Positions 17,481 through 26,941 of a stretch of DNA of 64,000 nucleotides are shown piece by piece; position 1 is the stretch's first letter, and each line of letters begins with the position of its first letter. The notes beneath the pieces are model-generated. The model was not told where the DNA came from. It did no database searches and was given only the letters and a program-made list of their open reading frames with translations. The stretch spans positions 1,374,001 through 1,438,000 of the forward strand of contig CP066204.1 of assembly GCA_016237705.1 (NCBI GenBank), given 5' to 3'. Source of the DNA: Aerococcaceae bacterium zg-252. Lineage in GTDB: Bacteria > Bacillota > Bacilli > Lactobacillales > Aerococcaceae. Both the position numbers and the translations under genes were made by a program.

Positions 17481-18237
17481 GATTCATCACCTCATCAAAT
17501 ATTAGTGGCTTATCAGGTAACTCATAGGTTGGGACACTCACTTCATTGTAGTGAATTTTACCGTCAACAATTTTAATGCGTCGAGTAGCATATTGTTGTA
17601 AATCTGGTTCATGCGTCACCATGACAATGGTAACACCTTTTTCACGATTTAAACGAGCTAAAATATCCATAATGACACTTGACGTCTTCGTATCCAAAGC
17701 CCCTGTCGGTTCATCTGCAATGATAAATTTAGGATTATTAATCAAAGCTCTCGCAATTGCAATCCGTTGCTTTTGCCCCCCAGATAGTTCGCTCGGTTTA
17801 TGATGATATTTATCTGCTAATCCGACACTTTCTAGAGCATCTTTTACAATTTGTACTGTCTTACGAGCAGAGAAACCACTATACAATAATGGTAAGCGGA
17901 TATTTTCACCAACTGACATGGTCGGAATCAGATTAAAATCTTGAAATACAAATCCTACCATTTTGTTACGCAAGTGCGATATTTGCTTGTCAGTACGTTG
18001 CTCTATTGGTTCCCCAGAAAAAATATAATCGCCGTCAAATTTATTATCTAAAAAGCCCATAACATTAATAAAGGTTGATTTCCCTGAACCTGACGGCCCC
18101 ATAATCGTTACAAATTCTTTTTCATAAATTGTCACACTTACATCTTTTAAGATATGCAGTGACATTTCACCCATTTGATAATATTTATTAATGTTTTTCA
18201 TTTCAATGAGTGGCTGTTCCTTTATTTCTTGCAGCAT
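17467..18237 (-). CDS. MacB-type ABC transporter ATP-binding protein
   Basis: The ATPase of the exporter: Walker A GPSGSGKST, Q-loop VFQDFNLIPTMSVGEN, signature LSGGQKQRIAIARAL, Walker B FIIADEPTGALD and the H-loop VTHEP are all present, giving the LolD/MacB subgroup. A C-terminal tail of about 25 residues extends past the domain. The ATG at 18235-18237 is preferred because AGGGTG lies 6 bases upstream; GTG (18246) and ATG (18243) are possible but sit on that site. Two in-frame starts crowd the 3' end of the adaptor gene, indicating tight coupling. Confidence 0.93.
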   Translation of the reverse strand: MLQEIKEQPLIEMKNINKYYQMGEMSLHILKDVSVTIYEKEFVTIMGPSGSGKSTFINVMGFLDNKFDGDYIFSGEPIEQRTDKQISHLRNKMVGFVFQDFNLIPTMSVGENIRLPLLYSGFSARKTVQIVKDALESVGLADKYHHKPSELSGGQKQRIAIARALINNPKFIIADEPTGALDTKTSSVIMDILARLNREKGVTIVMVTHEPDLQQYATRRIKIVDGKIHYNEVSVPTYELPDKPLIFDEVMNHEDE

Positions 18238-18247
18238 CAACATCACC

Positions 18248-19591
18248 CTACCCTTTATTTAAGGCTGGTTGTTCTGTTTCATCAAATGGCTGTGTTTCAA
18301 GAATTTTAATTTCTTGTCCATCCTGTAAATCATCTGGGAACATCACTAAGCGGTCGCCGGCATTTAATCCTTTTAATACAACTTTTTGTAATCCTTGTTG
18401 AATTAAATCAATCGCTGTTTTCTTCACACGACCGTCACGATATACAAAGACATAAAAATGATTATTTTCTTCAACGACAGCATCATTTGGAATCACAAAT
18501 CCTGGTAGCGAAATATTCACTTTCGCAGTAAATCCAGGTTGAATATATTCAGACGGTTTGACCACAAAACCGAAGTGTGCCGAATTATTACTGCTATTAC
18601 CACCAGAGCCGAAATTCGTATTTTGTTGATTGTCTGAACTACTATTAGCAGCACCGCTATAGGCAGGAATTTTATCATAGTTAATAATCTTCCCTTGTAT
18701 CGTGCGATTTTCTGCTGGGACAAAAATTGTTACAGGTCGCTCATCAGCTAATGCGTAGAAATCATACTCATTGACGCTCCCCACTACTGATATATCTTCA
18801 GATACAATCCGTACTAATGGAACAGAATTACTATCTTTTCCTTGTTCATTTAATAAAACTACACCGTCAGTATTGGCAACCACTCGATTGTTTTGTTTTT
18901 CTTTTTGACGAACGAGTTTTATTTCAAGCTCTTCAATTTGTTGATTCACTTGACGGATTTGTGCTTTAATCCCCTCGCCGTCACCCATATCCATTTCACT
19001 CATTGAATCACTTGCACTGTCTTGATTTGCATTATTAGATGAAGTAGTCGCTGGTGCATTACCAATCGCCTCTACGATATAATAATTTTGTTTACCATTA
19101 TCGCCCCAATAATAAGCAATTTGGTCGCCTTTATAATTATATAAATTGCCTGTTGCTTCTTCTAATTGACTAATTAACTCTACTCGTTGATTATATAATT
19201 TAGTTTGCTCTCTCAATAAATCTTCTAGGGCATATTGCGTGTCTTTATCTGTCGATACATAGGTAAATAACACTGCCCCTTTCTTCACTTTTTGACCGTC
19301 TTTTACAAGAACTGTATCAATTTTTCCATTTTGAGCATCATAAAAATACGCTGAATCTGTCTGCAATTTAACACTTGCATCAACTGTTACTGGGTCTTGT
19401 TGGTAGACATCAAAGGTCGTATATTTAATTTCTCCGTCGTCCATTGTCCCGTCAGCATTCATCATGCCTATTTCGGATTGATTATTCATAAATGCATTTG
19501 GGAAGAAGATTTGTTTAAGGGCAAAAGCCATTGACAACAATGCCACTAAACCGATGATTATTCCAATTATTAATTTTCGTTTTAAACTCAT
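18248..19591 (-). CDS. HlyD/MacA-like efflux adaptor
   Basis: A 447-residue membrane-fusion adaptor. One N-terminal membrane helix (LIIGIIIGLVALLSMAFAL) anchors it. A lipoyl/barrel part (KIDTVLVKDGQKVKKGAVLF) and a coiled-coil hairpin (about 120-260, including IRQVNQQIEELEIKLVRQKE) follow. An Asn/Ser-rich linker interrupts the barrel region (SSSDNQQNTNFGSGGNSSNN). The C-terminal membrane-proximal domain contains GLNAGDRLVMFPDDLQDGQ. GGAGG precedes the ATG at 19589-19591, so the earlier frame-start at 19609, which overlaps that site, is rejected. First gene of the exporter operon. Confidence 0.88.
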   Translation of the reverse strand: MSLKRKLIIGIIIGLVALLSMAFALKQIFFPNAFMNNQSEIGMMNADGTMDDGEIKYTTFDVYQQDPVTVDASVKLQTDSAYFYDAQNGKIDTVLVKDGQKVKKGAVLFTYVSTDKDTQYALEDLLREQTKLYNQRVELISQLEEATGNLYNYKGDQIAYYWGDNGKQNYYIVEAIGNAPATTSSNNANQDSASDSMSEMDMGDGEGIKAQIRQVNQQIEELEIKLVRQKEKQNNRVVANTDGVVLLNEQGKDSNSVPLVRIVSEDISVVGSVNEYDFYALADERPVTIFVPAENRTIQGKIINYDKIPAYSGAANSSSDNQQNTNFGSGGNSSNNSAHFGFVVKPSEYIQPGFTAKVNISLPGFVIPNDAVVEENNHFYVFVYRDGRVKKTAIDLIQQGLQKVVLKGLNAGDRLVMFPDDLQDGQEIKILETQPFDETEQPALNKG

Positions 19592-19629
19592 TATTTCTAC
19601 GCCCTCCATTATCCAAGATTGTTAGCTTT

Positions 19630-19635
19630 ATTATA
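19630..19635 (-). promoter_or_regulatory. -10 box of the exporter operon
   Basis: TATAAT with a 17-base spacer to the weak -35 TTTTCA, about 40 bases before the adaptor start. Confidence 0.45.
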
Positions 19636-19712
19636 CTTAACTTTCTGCAAAATGAAAATGCTTTACATTGAATTTTGTTTGACTTTATTAATAATTTTAC
19701 ACTCATTAAAAG

Positions 19713-19757
19713 CAAAAAAAGAATAGGGTTGTTGGACTCTTTCCAAAACAACCCTAT
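19713..19757 (-). terminator. Intrinsic terminator of the glycoside operon
   Basis: Minus strand stem ATAGGGTTGTT with AACAACCCTAT (small bulge) followed by TTCTTTTTTT, 45 bases after the symporter stop. Confidence 0.85.
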
Positions 19758-19800
19758 AAATAACCCAAACATAATCTACTTTCTCAAATCAAGTAAACTA

Positions 19801-21168
19801 TTACATGGCACGTTTTTCTCTCAATGCTTGTTCAATAGTTTCCTGTTGCTTATCTAAACTTGAAAATTGTGAAACACTCAATGCCATTAATACCATACCT
19901 ATCATTGGAATAATACTATATAATATTTTAATCATTAAGAGTGTACCCTCTGTTTGAACTGCAACCGAACCTTCATAACCCGCCATACCTAATAAAACAC
20001 CAAGTAAAGCCGTCCCTATTCCTCCACCAATTTTTGCAAATGCCCCTCCGAGTAATCCAACAGAACTATCTAATCGTGACAATCCAATATATTCATTATA
20101 GTCAGCCATTTGAACAGATAAATTTGCTTGTAAATATACAAACGGAAATTGTCCTACACCAGAAACAAACGCACCGATGAGTAAAAGTGCCATATTTCCG
20201 CCTGCAAAGAAATAAATCAAATAACCTACAGCACTAATTAGTGCTCCACCTGCTATCATCTGTGAAACAGTGTACTTTTTCATTAAATACGGAAATAGTA
20301 ATGTAATCGGTAAGACTAAGATTCCAATAAATTGAATCGTACTATATAAACCAATATCCCCTACTATATATGAAAAATAATATGTAGCAGCATTCATACC
20401 AATAACAACATTATAAAATCCCGTCATGCCTGCTGTCGCCCAAGTATATTTATTACGTTTCAACATTATCAGAATATCTTTAAATGAAATTTTGTCTTGA
20501 CCACTTGTTTCATCAATAATTGAATTTTCACTGACTAAGAAGAATCTACCTAATCCAATCAATAATAGTGGTAAGGCATAAATCAAAATTAATGATTGCC
20601 ATCCTTCAGGATTAATAGCTAATTTTGCCATCATAATTGGAAATGAAACAGAGACAATCATTCCTCCTACCATTGTTAATAAACCAGCATAGATTCCTAC
20701 CTTGGCAATTTTTTCATTATCATTATCAAACGCTCTAATCATATAAGGCGTTTGACTAGCTAAAAGTAAAGTTGTAAATATCGAAAAAACCATAGTGTAC
20801 ATTACAAAAACCCAAATTGCCTTTATATACAAACTCCAACTAACTGGTGTATAAAATAGTGCAATCGTACATAGCCATACTCCAACAATACACCATTCAT
20901 ACGGTCGCCCTTTCCCCCATCTAGTTTTTGTATTATCTACCATAAATGAAGCAAAAAAATCAGTAATTCCATCAAATATTTTACTCGCCATCATTAAAGA
21001 ACCGACTAATGCTGCTGGCATTTTTAAAGTGTCTGTGCAAAATATCATCAAATATCCTATGATAATTGTGTTTGCAGCAACTGAAATAGCTCTACTAGAC
21101 CAACCTAAAACTTTTACAGCACCAATATTATTTTTTTTCTGTTTTGAATTAATTTTCTTTTTAAACAT
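19801..21168 (-). CDS. GPH-family (MelB-like) glycoside cation symporter
   Basis: A 455-residue transporter of twelve hydrophobic segments in the glycoside-pentoside-hexuronide family. Supporting segments are the family's cytoplasmic loop SKIFDGITDFFASFMVDNTK with RWGKGRPYEW. It should import an oligosaccharide or glycoside with H+ or Na+. The ATG at 21166-21168 is chosen because GGAGG lies 8 bases upstream; the frame-start at 21219 is inside the preceding gene. It overlaps the GH3 gene by 8 bases and so belongs to the GH1-GH3-symporter operon. The exact sugar is not readable. Confidence 0.9.
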   Translation of the reverse strand: MFKKKINSKQKKNNIGAVKVLGWSSRAISVAANTIIIGYLMIFCTDTLKMPAALVGSLMMASKIFDGITDFFASFMVDNTKTRWGKGRPYEWCIVGVWLCTIALFYTPVSWSLYIKAIWVFVMYTMVFSIFTTLLLASQTPYMIRAFDNDNEKIAKVGIYAGLLTMVGGMIVSVSFPIMMAKLAINPEGWQSLILIYALPLLLIGLGRFFLVSENSIIDETSGQDKISFKDILIMLKRNKYTWATAGMTGFYNVVIGMNAATYYFSYIVGDIGLYSTIQFIGILVLPITLLFPYLMKKYTVSQMIAGGALISAVGYLIYFFAGGNMALLLIGAFVSGVGQFPFVYLQANLSVQMADYNEYIGLSRLDSSVGLLGGAFAKIGGGIGTALLGVLLGMAGYEGSVAVQTEGTLLMIKILYSIIPMIGMVLMALSVSQFSSLDKQQETIEQALREKRAM

Positions 21169-23863
21169 TTTGATGTCCTCCACATCTAGAATTAACAACA
21201 GATAAAAGTCGCCCAACATTATCTTTGAGTCTCAATAAATCAATTTCCCCTTGTTTAACAGCCTCAATGATTGGCTTTGTATATGTATCATCTGCAGAAC
21301 CAGGTGTTATCCAAGTATTTCCAGCACTAACAGCTTTGATAATATCAATCGAATCATATGAATTCCAATCCGTCATTACAAAACCTTCAAATCCAAACTC
21401 TTCTCTAAATATTCCTTGCAACAATTCTGAGTCCTCTGCTGTAAATACACCATTACATGCATTATAAGCTGTCATTATTGAATCTGGCTTATGAATCGTC
21501 ATAGCAATTTCAAATACTTTTAAGTAGATTTCTCTAAGTGCTCGTTCGCTAATAAAACTATGATTTCTCTTTCGTGATGATTCACAATTATTCGCAATAA
21601 CATGCTTATAACAACCTGAAATACCATTTTCTTCTAGTCCCTTAGCGTGGTATCCAGCCATATATCCTGCCAATAAAGGATCTTCGCTATAATACTCAGG
21701 ATGTCGACCATTTAATGGATCTCGATGTATATTCATGGCTGGGGCTAAAATCATTTGAATATTTTGTTCTTTAGCTTCTTTTGCAATCACTTCACCAACC
21801 TGATAAGACAAGTTTATATTCCAACTAGAGCAAACTGTATTACTGCAAGGCATACCAATATTAGGTTCGTGTACATTCACACCATTATTTCCGTCTGAAA
21901 CAGCAAAACGTGGTAAGTTTCTATTTTCTAACGAATAAATTCGACCCGCTTCACCAGTCTCATGCATACCCCAACCTGCTGATGCACATACACTAAGTCG
22001 AGCCAATTCTTCAATAGAATAATCTTCAACCAATTTTGTAAAATAATTTTCCTCTAATGTAAAACTTTTTCGAGCTGAATATGGTTGTAATTTTTTGTAA
22101 TGTTTCTTCATTCCAGATTTTTTTCCTAATGGAAATTGATTATTACTTTTCGTCAGCACATCTATTTCTACAGGTGAAATCATATAATGCTGAGATTTCC
22201 GATAAAGTACTTCATCCTGAATCTTAATAGTGCCTACCTGAGTTGTTTCTTGTACATTTTTACCCACAGAAATTAGATAGTCACCTGATTCTAAAATCCA
22301 ATTTGCAGATGTTGTATCAAAAGAAGTTAAATATTCCTCATTTATTTCAAATACTAACTCTTGACTTTCTCCAATATCTAAAATATCTGTCTTTTTAAAG
22401 GCTATTAATCGTTTTTTCGGTTGTTCCATTTTACCTTCTGGTATCGTCGCATATACTTGAATAATATCCATACCAGAGTAATTTCCAATATTTTTAACAT
22501 TAACTACTAGTTGATTATTTTCTAAACTGGATTCCCAACTAAAATCTGTATATGAAAGACCAAAACCAAAAGGAAAAGCAACTTCTTTGTTAAATGTTTC
22601 AAAATAGCGATAACCAACATAAATATCTTCTTCATAATATGTATCAATAAAGTAAGGTGAATCGGCTTTAGCCTTGGATTCTCCATTAGCTGGTTGATAA
22701 AAATTTGAACTTGACGGATAGTCATAATAGTCTAATGCCCAAGTATCAGGAAGTTTAGCCGAAGGAGAAATACGTCCGTCTAATATTTCAACAAGAGCTC
22801 TTCCTCCAAGCATACCAGGAAAACCACACCATAATACTGCATCTACCTGATAAGTTTCTATCCAAGAAACATCTATCGGATAACCTGAGTTAATTATGAC
22901 AATTAGTGAATCACTTGTTCTTCGCAATGCTTTTAGTTGTTCTTCTTCCTCATTCGTCAAATAATACTCGCCTGCTTTGGCTTCATTGTCAAAATTTTCA
23001 CCAGATGCTCGGCTAATAACTATCAAACCAATAGCAGCATCAGAAGAACGCGTAAAATTAGAAAACTCATCAATTGCACGTCTAAGATTAATTTGATATC
23101 TTGGATTAATTTTTCCTGCTCCCACAGCTGCTAAACGAAATTGATTCTCATTTATTACATTTAAACTGCTATTCTTAGGAATAGGTAAAACATTATTCGT
23201 ATTTTTTAATAAAACAATACCTTCTCTAGCAGCTTGTAAAGCAACATTGTCATTCTCTTCATACTCTAAATTAATTTTTGGCTTATCCTTAGTATGAACA
23301 ATTATTTTTTGTGGTTCCATTTCATTGCCATCAATATCAATATATCCGTCAACCAGTAACTCATAATCCATATTATATTCTAGGCAAATATCTCTCAATG
23401 GAATACCTAACATCTGTACTCCACCTGCATCTTCTATACTTGTTAATAATGTATTTGGTATGCGGGTTCCATTATAATACACATTACCAGAGATTGAGAG
23501 ATCCATTTCTTTAGTGAATCTCACAATCAAAGCCCCAGCAAATCCTTTTTCAAGCATATAAAATTTTCCATCTACATCGTCAATATCATAAATAAACGGC
23601 TCACTTGTATTAATCTCAGGTTTAATAAAACGTCGATCACGAATAGTTACTGTGACTTCCTCACCATTAGCTAATTGTAAACATGCATTAAGAATATCTT
23701 CAAACTCCGGTGCATTACTGATTAATATTGAAATAGGAACAGTACTTATATATTGATAATTCGGTCCATCAATAATTCCTGGTGCAAACTGATTAAAAAA
23801 ATCTAAAACCTCTGGTTTTTCTAAAAGCTCATACAATGGTGTATCTAATGTATAGTGTTGCAT
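21161..23863 (-). CDS. Family 3 glycoside hydrolase with swapped domain order
   Basis: A 900-residue beta-glycosidase in which the usual order is reversed. The alpha/beta sandwich normally at the C-terminal side comes first (about 190-420, for example VLPIPKNSSLNVINENQFRL), then a fibronectin-like part (ending near residue 570). The catalytic TIM barrel is last, with GYKHVIANNCES-like substrate contacts and the nucleophile in FVMTDWNSYDS. This permuted order is known from Butyrivibrio and Ruminococcus GH3 enzymes. GAGGAGG precedes the ATG at 23861-23863; the longer frame-start lacks a ribosome binding site. No signal peptide, so it acts in the cytoplasm on imported glycosides. Confidence 0.9.
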   Translation of the reverse strand: MQHYTLDTPLYELLEKPEVLDFFNQFAPGIIDGPNYQYISTVPISILISNAPEFEDILNACLQLANGEEVTVTIRDRRFIKPEINTSEPFIYDIDDVDGKFYMLEKGFAGALIVRFTKEMDLSISGNVYYNGTRIPNTLLTSIEDAGGVQMLGIPLRDICLEYNMDYELLVDGYIDIDGNEMEPQKIIVHTKDKPKINLEYEENDNVALQAAREGIVLLKNTNNVLPIPKNSSLNVINENQFRLAAVGAGKINPRYQINLRRAIDEFSNFTRSSDAAIGLIVISRASGENFDNEAKAGEYYLTNEEEEQLKALRRTSDSLIVIINSGYPIDVSWIETYQVDAVLWCGFPGMLGGRALVEILDGRISPSAKLPDTWALDYYDYPSSSNFYQPANGESKAKADSPYFIDTYYEEDIYVGYRYFETFNKEVAFPFGFGLSYTDFSWESSLENNQLVVNVKNIGNYSGMDIIQVYATIPEGKMEQPKKRLIAFKKTDILDIGESQELVFEINEEYLTSFDTTSANWILESGDYLISVGKNVQETTQVGTIKIQDEVLYRKSQHYMISPVEIDVLTKSNNQFPLGKKSGMKKHYKKLQPYSARKSFTLEENYFTKLVEDYSIEELARLSVCASAGWGMHETGEAGRIYSLENRNLPRFAVSDGNNGVNVHEPNIGMPCSNTVCSSWNINLSYQVGEVIAKEAKEQNIQMILAPAMNIHRDPLNGRHPEYYSEDPLLAGYMAGYHAKGLEENGISGCYKHVIANNCESSRKRNHSFISERALREIYLKVFEIAMTIHKPDSIMTAYNACNGVFTAEDSELLQGIFREEFGFEGFVMTDWNSYDSIDIIKAVSAGNTWITPGSADDTYTKPIIEAVKQGEIDLLRLKDNVGRLLSVVNSRCGGHQNV

Positions 23864-23984
23864 AAATATACCTCCTCGTAATATATATATAGTTAAAGGG
23901 AATCTTATGCCCTTTACTATCATTATTATTTTTGTTTGCAAATATTCATTTATGCATCTGTAATTTTTTACGGTATGTTATTTT

Positions 23985-25262
23985 TCAAATTAACGATTCG
24001 AATATTTGCTTACCTGTATTTCCAAGAAAATGTAAACTAGGCTTAATCTGTCTCGCTTTATTTTCTCTATCCACACCTATCAGTCCAAATTTCATACCAA
24101 AACCTTTTTGCCATTCAAAATTATCTAGCAAACTCCAATACAAATATCCCATTAAAGGAATTCCATCTTGATAACATTTTTTTAATCCTTTTAAAGCTTC
24201 GTGAATAAATTCATTTTTTAAATTATCATCTTCTGTAGCAACACCATTTTCCGTCACAAATATCTTACCTTTAAAATCTTTTGCAACTTTTCGGACAACA
24301 TTTGCAATTCCTTGCGGATAAAATTCATAGCCCATTTGAGTTAAAATGCTATCTTCAGGAGCCGCTTGTACGCCATTTTTCCCAATGATTACTCTTGTAT
24401 AGTTTTGAACTCCGAGAAAATCATCTTTTTCGAATGCTGGCTGAAAATCTAAAAAATCATTTTTCCATTTTTCTTCAGCTTCTGTAATTGCTTCCGGTGA
24501 ATCATCAGCTAATTGAATATCATATAAACTGAGCGTTAGACCTACTTGCAATTTAGAATTTATTTCTTTAATTTTTTCACGAGCTTGTATATGTGCTAAT
24601 CTGATTACATCATTACCACTTTTAGTTCTCATTGATAAAAATGTATTTGCCATTTCTCCTTCAGGAAATCCTAATATTTTTCTTGCTTCATCCTGTTCTT
24701 TTTGTAGATGCTCTGGTAAACCAAAATTTAAACCGACTTGTGGATCGATTCCCATTTGTCTCATAAACATTTTTGCAACTTCAGCTATCTGAACCCCCAT
24801 ATTCGCTTCATTGATAGTACAAATATAATTTAGTTCAGATCCTAACTCTTGAGCGATATACTTGGCATAATTTGCAAAATAAGTAGCTGTTTGAATGTTT
24901 TCCCATCCACCTTCACCAATTAACCAAGCAGGACTTGAAAAATGATGTAATGTAACAATAGGCTCTATTCCTTGTTTCTTACAATATAAGATTACATTGC
25001 GATAATGTTCGAGTTCATTGCTGTCAAATGTGCCTTTTTGAGGCTCAATTCTAGCCCACTCAATAGAAAATCGGTAGGCATTTAATCCCGCCTCTTTCAT
25101 TAAATCAATATCTTCCTGATACCGATTATAATGATCACATGCATCTAATGATGGTTCAGTAAAACTAGAATATTCTAAATTTTCCATTACCCAAAAATCA
25201 CTATTTACATTATTCCCTTCAACCTGATGAGCTGCTGTAGCTGCTCCAATATAAAATTTCAT
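23985..25262 (-). CDS. Family 1 glycoside hydrolase (beta-glucosidase type)
   Basis: A 425-residue retaining beta-glycosidase of the GH1 TIM-barrel type. The N-terminal FYIGAATAAHQVEGN, the acid/base Glu in CTINEANM (family TxNEP) and the nucleophile Glu in FVTENGVATEDD are visible, as is the aglycone-site DNFEWQKGFGMKFGL. The ATG at 25260-25262 has GGAGGG just before it and yields the usual start, while the frame-start at 25310 does not. It lacks phosphate-binding features I can point to, so plain beta-glucosidase or beta-xylosidase action is as likely as 6-phospho activity. First gene of the operon. Confidence 0.93.
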   Translation of the reverse strand: MKFYIGAATAAHQVEGNNVNSDFWVMENLEYSSFTEPSLDACDHYNRYQEDIDLMKEAGLNAYRFSIEWARIEPQKGTFDSNELEHYRNVILYCKKQGIEPIVTLHHFSSPAWLIGEGGWENIQTATYFANYAKYIAQELGSELNYICTINEANMGVQIAEVAKMFMRQMGIDPQVGLNFGLPEHLQKEQDEARKILGFPEGEMANTFLSMRTKSGNDVIRLAHIQAREKIKEINSKLQVGLTLSLYDIQLADDSPEAITEAEEKWKNDFLDFQPAFEKDDFLGVQNYTRVIIGKNGVQAAPEDSILTQMGYEFYPQGIANVVRKVAKDFKGKIFVTENGVATEDDNLKNEFIHEALKGLKKCYQDGIPLMGYLYWSLLDNFEWQKGFGMKFGLIGVDRENKARQIKPSLHFLGNTGKQIFESLI

Positions 25263-25509
25263 AAAACCCTCCAATGAAAACCTTTTCTTATTTATGTCCG
25301 TATTATACAATAAAGATAATTTAGCAGTTATAACATATTAGTTTTTAATATAAAAAATTAGTCAATTTGACTGTTAATAATTTTTACAGTAAATTTCAAA
25401 AATATGTTATTCGTAACATCAACACATCAAGATGATTTAATGACATTATTCTGTCTGAATCTTGAATTTTAAAAACAATTTATGTAGTATTTTTTTAGAG
25501 GTATTATAT
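25263..25509. promoter_or_regulatory. Divergent control region between GH1 operon and AraC gene
   Basis: The minus strand has TATAAT about 40 bases before the GH1 start, with a poor -35, as expected for an activator-dependent promoter. Palindromes lie between the genes: ATGTTA-TTCG-TAACAT (25404-25419), with another TAACAT half-site near 25332, and AGTCAATTTGACT (25360-25372). These are the best candidates for AraC-protein binding. Confidence 0.5.
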
Positions 25510-26688
25510 ATGGATAAATTTAATTTTTTTAAATCAATGATATTATTTTCACATCACTTAGAGATTACCAGTTACGATATGAACGGTACTCCGTCAACAG
25601 ATAACTCTTCATTATTAAATATAATTTTAAATGAAGATGAATTGGTAACTGCAGCAATTAATAAAGCTAAAATAACTGATAAACCTTTTATTTTATCAAA
25701 TAGTATAAATTTAACATGGTTTGTAGACATAAAACTTGAAGAAAAGCTTAAATATATTTATTTCTTAGGTCCTATCTTTTTAACGGATTCTAGTTCAAAT
25801 ATTATTTCATCCTATGCTCAAAAAATGTCTCTTCCTTTTAAAGAAAGAATGGAATTAGAAAAATATATCAAATCAGTTCCAATTACTCCCATTCTCAATT
25901 TACTTCAAATAGGATTGATGCTTCACTATACATTAACTCAAGAAAAAATATCTTTACACGATATTTTCTCTCATAATAATTCAATAGAAGATATTACACA
26001 GAGCAAAATAAATGTATCCGCTGAGCACAGTGCTTGGATAGTTGAATCTCAAATTATGTCCTTAGTTGAAGAAGGAAATACAAATTTCAAAAAGAAACTT
26101 AATGACTTATCATTAAATATTAATGTTGGTAAACTTAGTGAAAATGATTCATTGAGGCAAGCAAAAAATATGACATTGGCAAGTATTGTACTTGTATCTA
26201 GAGCTGCTATTAAAGGAGGACTTCATCCGTCCATTGCATACCCATTAAGTGATTACTATTTTCGTTCTACTGAAAATTGTCATACAATTTCAGACCTGAC
26301 AAATATTAACAATATTATGATGGAAGATTTTGTAAATCGTGTCCATCAAATTAAGGAATATCCACTTTCTAATAAGCATCTATTATTAGTGAAAGAATAC
26401 ATTGACAGCCACTTAGATACACCATTATCAATTGATAAATTATCACAATTAGTGAATTATTCGCCTTATTATCTTTCTAGAAAATTTAAAACAGAATTCA
26501 ATATTGATATTACCCAGTATATTCGCAATGCTAGATTAGAATATTCGAAAAATTTACTTCGCTATACAAATTTGCCGATTCAAGAAATAAGTTCTACACT
26601 ACACTTTACATCGCCGAGCTATTTCACTAAACTTTTTAAAAAACATTATAATTGCACACCAAAAATTTTCAGAGAGAAATTTATATAA
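25510..26688 (+). CDS. AraC-family transcriptional regulator
   Basis: A 392-residue regulator. The C-terminal 100 residues are a double helix-turn-helix of the AraC type: DKLSQLVNYSPYYLSRKFK for the first, LPIQEISSTLHFTSPSYFTK for the second, ending with the typical FKKHYNCTPKIFRE. The N-terminal 280 residues are a sensor part I do not recognise, possibly a ligand-binding domain. The ATG at 25510 is used because GAGG lies 8 bases upstream; the earlier in-frame ATG at 25462 lacks a site. Transcribed away from the GH1-GH3-symporter operon, so it most likely activates that operon in response to the imported sugar. Confidence 0.9.
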   Translation: MDKFNFFKSMILFSHHLEITSYDMNGTPSTDNSSLLNIILNEDELVTAAINKAKITDKPFILSNSINLTWFVDIKLEEKLKYIYFLGPIFLTDSSSNIISSYAQKMSLPFKERMELEKYIKSVPITPILNLLQIGLMLHYTLTQEKISLHDIFSHNNSIEDITQSKINVSAEHSAWIVESQIMSLVEEGNTNFKKKLNDLSLNINVGKLSENDSLRQAKNMTLASIVLVSRAAIKGGLHPSIAYPLSDYYFRSTENCHTISDLTNINNIMMEDFVNRVHQIKEYPLSNKHLLLVKEYIDSHLDTPLSIDKLSQLVNYSPYYLSRKFKTEFNIDITQYIRNARLEYSKNLLRYTNLPIQEISSTLHFTSPSYFTKLFKKHYNCTPKIFREKFI

Positions 26689-26751
26689 ATTAATTTATCT
26701 TATCAGTAAGCGTCCAATAACTAGGTATCATAAAATTTTGATAAAAAATAA

Positions 26752-26871
26752 GACATATGAGGTAGGCAAAAAGTAAAAATTCTAACAAATTGAAGAACAA
26801 AGATGTTATTAAATCAGCATCTCTAATTTTATTTATTAAAATTTGTGGACTTTTTGCCTAGCCCATATGTC
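26752..26871. repeat. 120-bp long inverted repeat (MITE-like or terminator)
   Basis: GACATATG ... AGGCAAAAAGT at 26752-26773 pairs with ACTTTTTGCCT ... CATATGTC at 26849-26871 with a short mismatch patch; the centre is partly paired too. It lies between the convergent AraC and EamA genes, with no coding sequence inside. I see no clear target duplication. Confidence 0.6.
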
Positions 26872-26941
26872 ATTTCTGATAAAATCAGACTTTCTATCAC
26901 TGCATCAAAAGCACTGATGTATATTCACCAAACAATCTAAA

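Noticed and set aside
26752-26871. Long inverted repeat considered as an insertion sequence
   Set aside because: Only 120 bases, no transposase frame; kept as a possible MITE instead.
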